From Nostoc spongiaeforme FACHB-130 (GTDB lineage: Bacteria > Cyanobacteriota > Cyanobacteriia > Cyanobacteriales > Nostocaceae): 64,000 nucleotides of DNA. The position numbers and the translations under genes were made by a program. The notes beneath the pieces are model-generated. The model searched no databases. It had not been told where the DNA came from and was given only the letters and a program-made list of their open reading frames with translations. The stretch covers positions 62,001 to 126,000 of the forward strand of contig NZ_JACJTB010000008.1 in the NCBI RefSeq assembly GCF_014698475.1, in the 5' to 3' direction. Positions 61,434-64,000 of the stretch are shown one piece after another. Position 1 is the first letter of the stretch, and each line of letters starts with the position of its first letter.

Positions 61434-62429
61434 TCAATCTTCGTTGAGCCAACGTAAAATACTAGCTTTACTATCTACTAAACCTTTGTAAATAAGTGAC
61501 TCTGCTGACATAGACTCAATTGCAGCACATAACTTATTCCGTAAAAGCGAATCTTGTTTCAGCAAAGCGCAATCTTTAAAATAAGTGCGAATAGTAAATA
61601 ACGCTGCTTGATACTGTGGTAGTCCCCAAATAACTTGTCTTTCAATTCGCAAATAAAGCTGGGGATGCTGGGGATCAAAGTTTCTACCTTGCCACTGATT
61701 AACTAATACACCAGATGGTGGTTCAGGATGATGATTCAGGCACATATCGGTACTCAAACCCCAAGCAAAGCGCACCATTGGTTGACGGGTAATCATAGTA
61801 TGAACGATCGCATCTGCACGGCGATTAATTTTTTCCATACCCGCCACGGGTTTATGTATAGTGGCAAAATCTTGACCAATTTTTTCTTCGGCTGACCAAT
61901 GGTTGGGATAACACAAATGAACTGCACTCAGCCAATTACCACCATCGTTACCACAGCAAATAACTGTAAAATCTTCTTGTACTTGGGCAGCTAAAGCATC
62001 AAGGCTAGAAGTGTAAGCTGGAACCTGTGAACTACCTTCAACTTTTTGTAACTGCCAGTCTGCATCTAAATAAAGTATTTCTTGGGTGAGTTGACTAGAA
62101 AATCTCCAGCTATTGGTGGTTAATTGTTCATAGCTAAAGTATTGGGGATGTTCTTGGGTGAGGCGCTCAATAATTAAACGAGCGATCGCACCTGCCACAG
62201 CCTTAGAATAATTGTAAGTCTGGTAATATTTACTCAACCGTTCTGCACGCGCTAACAGTTTAGCCTGACGGTAATCAGCAAAATTCTCATCAATTTGAAA
62301 TACTTGCTTATCAGCTTGGCCATTACCAAAACAGGAACCAAGCAGCGTCATCCCTGGCTTGACTTCATAGCGTCCATTCATCAGGGGGAAGTAGCAAGCC
62401 GGACTATTTACAGCTACGACTTTCTGCAT
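61434..62429 (-). CDS. DUF3445 (haem-dependent oxidative N-demethylase-like) protein
   Basis: 331 residues from the ATG at 62429 (a GTG lies two codons upstream). The family pattern is present: PLMNGRYEVKPGMTLL, QIDENFADYRQAKLLARAERL, QEDFTVICCGNDGGNWLSAVHLCYPNHWSAEEKIG, FATIHKPVAGM, RFAWGLSTDMCLNHHP and YLRIERQVIWGLPQ. Fungal/bacterial haem-dependent oxidative N-demethylases belong here and use haem to demethylate small amines. The cyanobacterial substrate is unknown. Monocistronic; the sRNA copy 3 lies 70 bp upstream on the same strand. Confidence 0.8.
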   Translation of the reverse strand: MQKVVAVNSPACYFPLMNGRYEVKPGMTLLGSCFGNGQADKQVFQIDENFADYRQAKLLARAERLSKYYQTYNYSKAVAGAIARLIIERLTQEHPQYFSYEQLTTNSWRFSSQLTQEILYLDADWQLQKVEGSSQVPAYTSSLDALAAQVQEDFTVICCGNDGGNWLSAVHLCYPNHWSAEEKIGQDFATIHKPVAGMEKINRRADAIVHTMITRQPMVRFAWGLSTDMCLNHHPEPPSGVLVNQWQGRNFDPQHPQLYLRIERQVIWGLPQYQAALFTIRTYFKDCALLKQDSLLRNKLCAAIESMSAESLIYKGLVDSKASILRWLNED

Positions 62430-62746
62430 TTCCACAAGCCACTTATTTCAAAAAGTGCTATTTCTTCTTGATGGTTACATAAAATCAGGGTAAATACTAA
62501 AAAGCGTCTGGGAGTGTTGCCGTGTTTCCACCCCAGACGCTCTTTAATTTCAACTTGCTCCTCACACAACTAGAGAATAACACTACCGTTAAATAAGGGC
62601 AAGTGTTATGAGTGACACTTTTATAACTGCACTATCTGGATTGAGTTAGCACCCAAGATTTTTAGTTGTATCTGGGTGTAACATTACACCCTTGCACCCT
62701 TAAACCCTTACACCCATTCTCAACAATATTTATGCGTCAGTCCCAA
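62430..62746. other. Intergenic with sRNA copy 3 and GTGTAAGGG-type repeat
   Basis: Holds the sRNA (62499-62567). 62668-62735 has TGTAACATTACACCCTTGCACCC-type hairpins, part of the dispersed family at 18533, 35551 and 42187. It ends in the purH 3' flank. Confidence 0.6.
62499..62567 (-). ncRNA. Small RNA copy 3 (Yfr2-like family)
   Basis: Promoter TTGCCC (62597-62602), 17 bp, TATTCT (62574-62579); start near 62567. 5' part GTGTGAGGAGCAAGTTGAAA, stem GCGTCTGGG/CCCAGACGC, a loop with GGAAACACGGCAACACT, then TTTTT. About 69 nt. It is the best match to a full sigma70 unit of the three copies. Confidence 0.72.
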
Positions 62747-64000
62747 TTAATGTAAAAAGTGACGTACTCCTGTCAAAACCATTACTAAACCCAGTTCATT
62801 AGCGGCTTTGATGGAATCTTGGTCGCGTAAACTACCTCCTGGTTGGACAATGGCAGTAATGCCTGCGGCGGCGGCGGCTCTGATAGTATCATCAAAGGGG
62901 AAAAATCCGTCACTGGCGAGAGTTGCGCCTTTAGCTTTGTCACCGGCTTGTTCGAGGGCGATTTTAGCAGAACCAACGCGGTTCATTTGACCTGCACCAA
63001 CACCAAGAGTAGTGCGATCGCTTGTGAGTACAATGGCATTAGATTTAACATGCTTGCAGACTTTCCATGCAAACAGCAATTCGCCTAACTGGTCGGCGGT
63101 GGGTTGCAGTTCCGTCACCACTTGCCATTTACTTGTATCAGCCACAATATCATCGGCAGCTTGCACTAAGAAACCGCCAGCAATTTGTTTAACTAAAGTT
63201 TTCGGGCCACTACTCAAATCGGCTAATGTCAAAACTCGCACATTGGTTTTTTTGGAGAGAATTTTTTGTGCTTCTGCGTCACAGTCAGGCGCAACCACAC
63301 ATTCTAAAAATGTTTTAGTTAATTCGCTGGCTGTCGCTGCATCAATGGGACGGTTTAAAGCCACAATTCCCCCAAAGGCGGAAGTCGAATCAGCATTAAA
63401 AGCTTTTTGGTAAGCTTCAACAATGGTATCGCCCAACGCCGTACCACAGGGATTGGTATGTTTAATAATGGTTGCGGCTGGTGTGTCGGTAAACTCAGCA
63501 ATAATCCGCCGCGCTGCTTCTAAGTCAACTAAGTTATTGTAGCTGAGTTCTTTACCTTGCAATTTCTTTGCTGCTGCCCATCCTGTAGGCGTAGTACCAG
63601 CTTGATACCAAGCCGCACTTTGATGGGGGTTCTCGCCGTAACGCAGAGATTGTAATTCTGTACCGCTAAGAGTGTGCTGTGGTGTACCTGCAAGATAAGA
63701 TGCGATCGCCTGATCATAACTCGCCGTATGTAAAAATCCTTTTAAGGCTGCTTTTTGGCGAAATTCTAAGGAAGCTTCCCCGTTATTTTGCCGTAACTCT
63801 TGCAGATATTCATCATACTGCGCCGGATCACATAATACCGTCAAATGAGCAAAATTCTTGGATGAAGCCCGCAACATCGCCGGGCCGCCAATATCAATTT
63901 GTTCTACAGCTTCGGCTAATGTCACTCCTGGTTTAGCAATAGTCTCCTCGAAGGGATAAAGATTTACCACCACCAAATCAATTGGGCGAATTTGGTTATT
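62747..64000 (-). CDS. purH: Bifunctional AICAR transformylase/IMP cyclohydrolase, partial
   Basis: 418 residues visible; the reading frame continues to the window edge, so the N-terminus (IMP cyclohydrolase start) lies outside. LVVVNLYPFEETIAKPGVTLAEAVEQIDIGGPAMLRASSKN is the end of the cyclohydrolase domain. The transformylase domain follows: LRYGENPHQSAAWYQ, AATIIKHTNPCGTALGD, SAFGGIVALNRPID, KHVKSNAIVLT, GAGQMNRVGSAKIA, SDGFFPFDDTIRAAAAAGI and QPGGSLRDQDSI. It catalyses the last two steps of IMP synthesis in the cytosol. The downstream end is followed by repeats. Confidence 0.95.
   Translation of the reverse strand, partial: NNQIRPIDLVVVNLYPFEETIAKPGVTLAEAVEQIDIGGPAMLRASSKNFAHLTVLCDPAQYDEYLQELRQNNGEASLEFRQKAALKGFLHTASYDQAIASYLAGTPQHTLSGTELQSLRYGENPHQSAAWYQAGTTPTGWAAAKKLQGKELSYNNLVDLEAARRIIAEFTDTPAATIIKHTNPCGTALGDTIVEAYQKAFNADSTSAFGGIVALNRPIDAATASELTKTFLECVVAPDCDAEAQKILSKKTNVRVLTLADLSSGPKTLVKQIAGGFLVQAADDIVADTSKWQVVTELQPTADQLGELLFAWKVCKHVKSNAIVLTSDRTTLGVGAGQMNRVGSAKIALEQAGDKAKGATLASDGFFPFDDTIRAAAAAGITAIVQPGGSLRDQDSIKAANELGLVMVLTGVRHFLH

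Overview
The window looks like chromosome from a filamentous, heterocyst-forming cyanobacterium of the Nostocales. The evidence is the very frequent HIP1 palindrome (GCGATCGC), many heptameric short tandem repeats, cyanobacterial genes such as ndhO, and a recognisable hetC-hetP locus carrying both an NtcA-type promoter and a HetR-type palindrome. Most genes are ordinary chromosomal ones, separated by repeat-rich intergenic DNA.

Layout. 0-2.6 kb: the end of a probable hisC, a methyltransferase/GNAT/cupin gene run and a PD-(D/E)XK-like protein. 2.7-7.7 kb: a secreted pentapeptide/TPR protein, an FAD oxidoreductase, and two PIN-toxin/antitoxin pairs separated by a dead IS630-type fragment and duplicated flanks. 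7.7-16.5 kb: gatB, a CheB-CheR-histidine kinase fusion, an RRM protein, a pentapeptide protein and a zinc-ribbon protein. 16.5-28 kb: argJ, ndhO, glgB, small exported proteins, an FtsL-like protein plus ftsI, Uma2, and an HDO-type oxygenase followed by an NPPY methyltransferase. 28-29.6 kb: an HTH/AAA protein.

30.4-50.6 kb is the most interesting part. hetC encodes a C39-peptidase ABC exporter and is followed by hetP. Next come a parvulin-like foldase, an HTH protein, a second hetC-like exporter, an HlyD adaptor and a second foldase, all on the plus strand. Facing them on the minus strand are six small peptides with a shared leader ending in GG or GA, an APH-like kinase, and a HopA1-family protein. 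The kinase plus HopA1 pair is the dehydration machinery known from class V lanthipeptides, yet none of the six peptides contains cysteine. The likely flow is: precursor made, Ser/Thr phosphorylated and eliminated, leader cut and product exported by a C39 exporter with HlyD.

50.9-64 kb: a dihydroorotase-like protein missing metal ligands, a tandem histidine phosphatase, a DUF3611 protein, an SPFH protein with repeated N-terminal modules, a six-PAS hybrid kinase, a DUF3445-type protein and a partial purH. Three paralogous small RNA genes (56.6, 56.8 and 62.5 kb, minus strand) have promoters, a conserved 5' end complementary to the Yfr1 core motif, and terminator hairpins. Two copies of a 94-bp miniature transposable element (25.1 and 57.2 kb) have perfect 9-bp target duplications. 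One of them is interrupted by a second, 100-bp element with a TA duplication.
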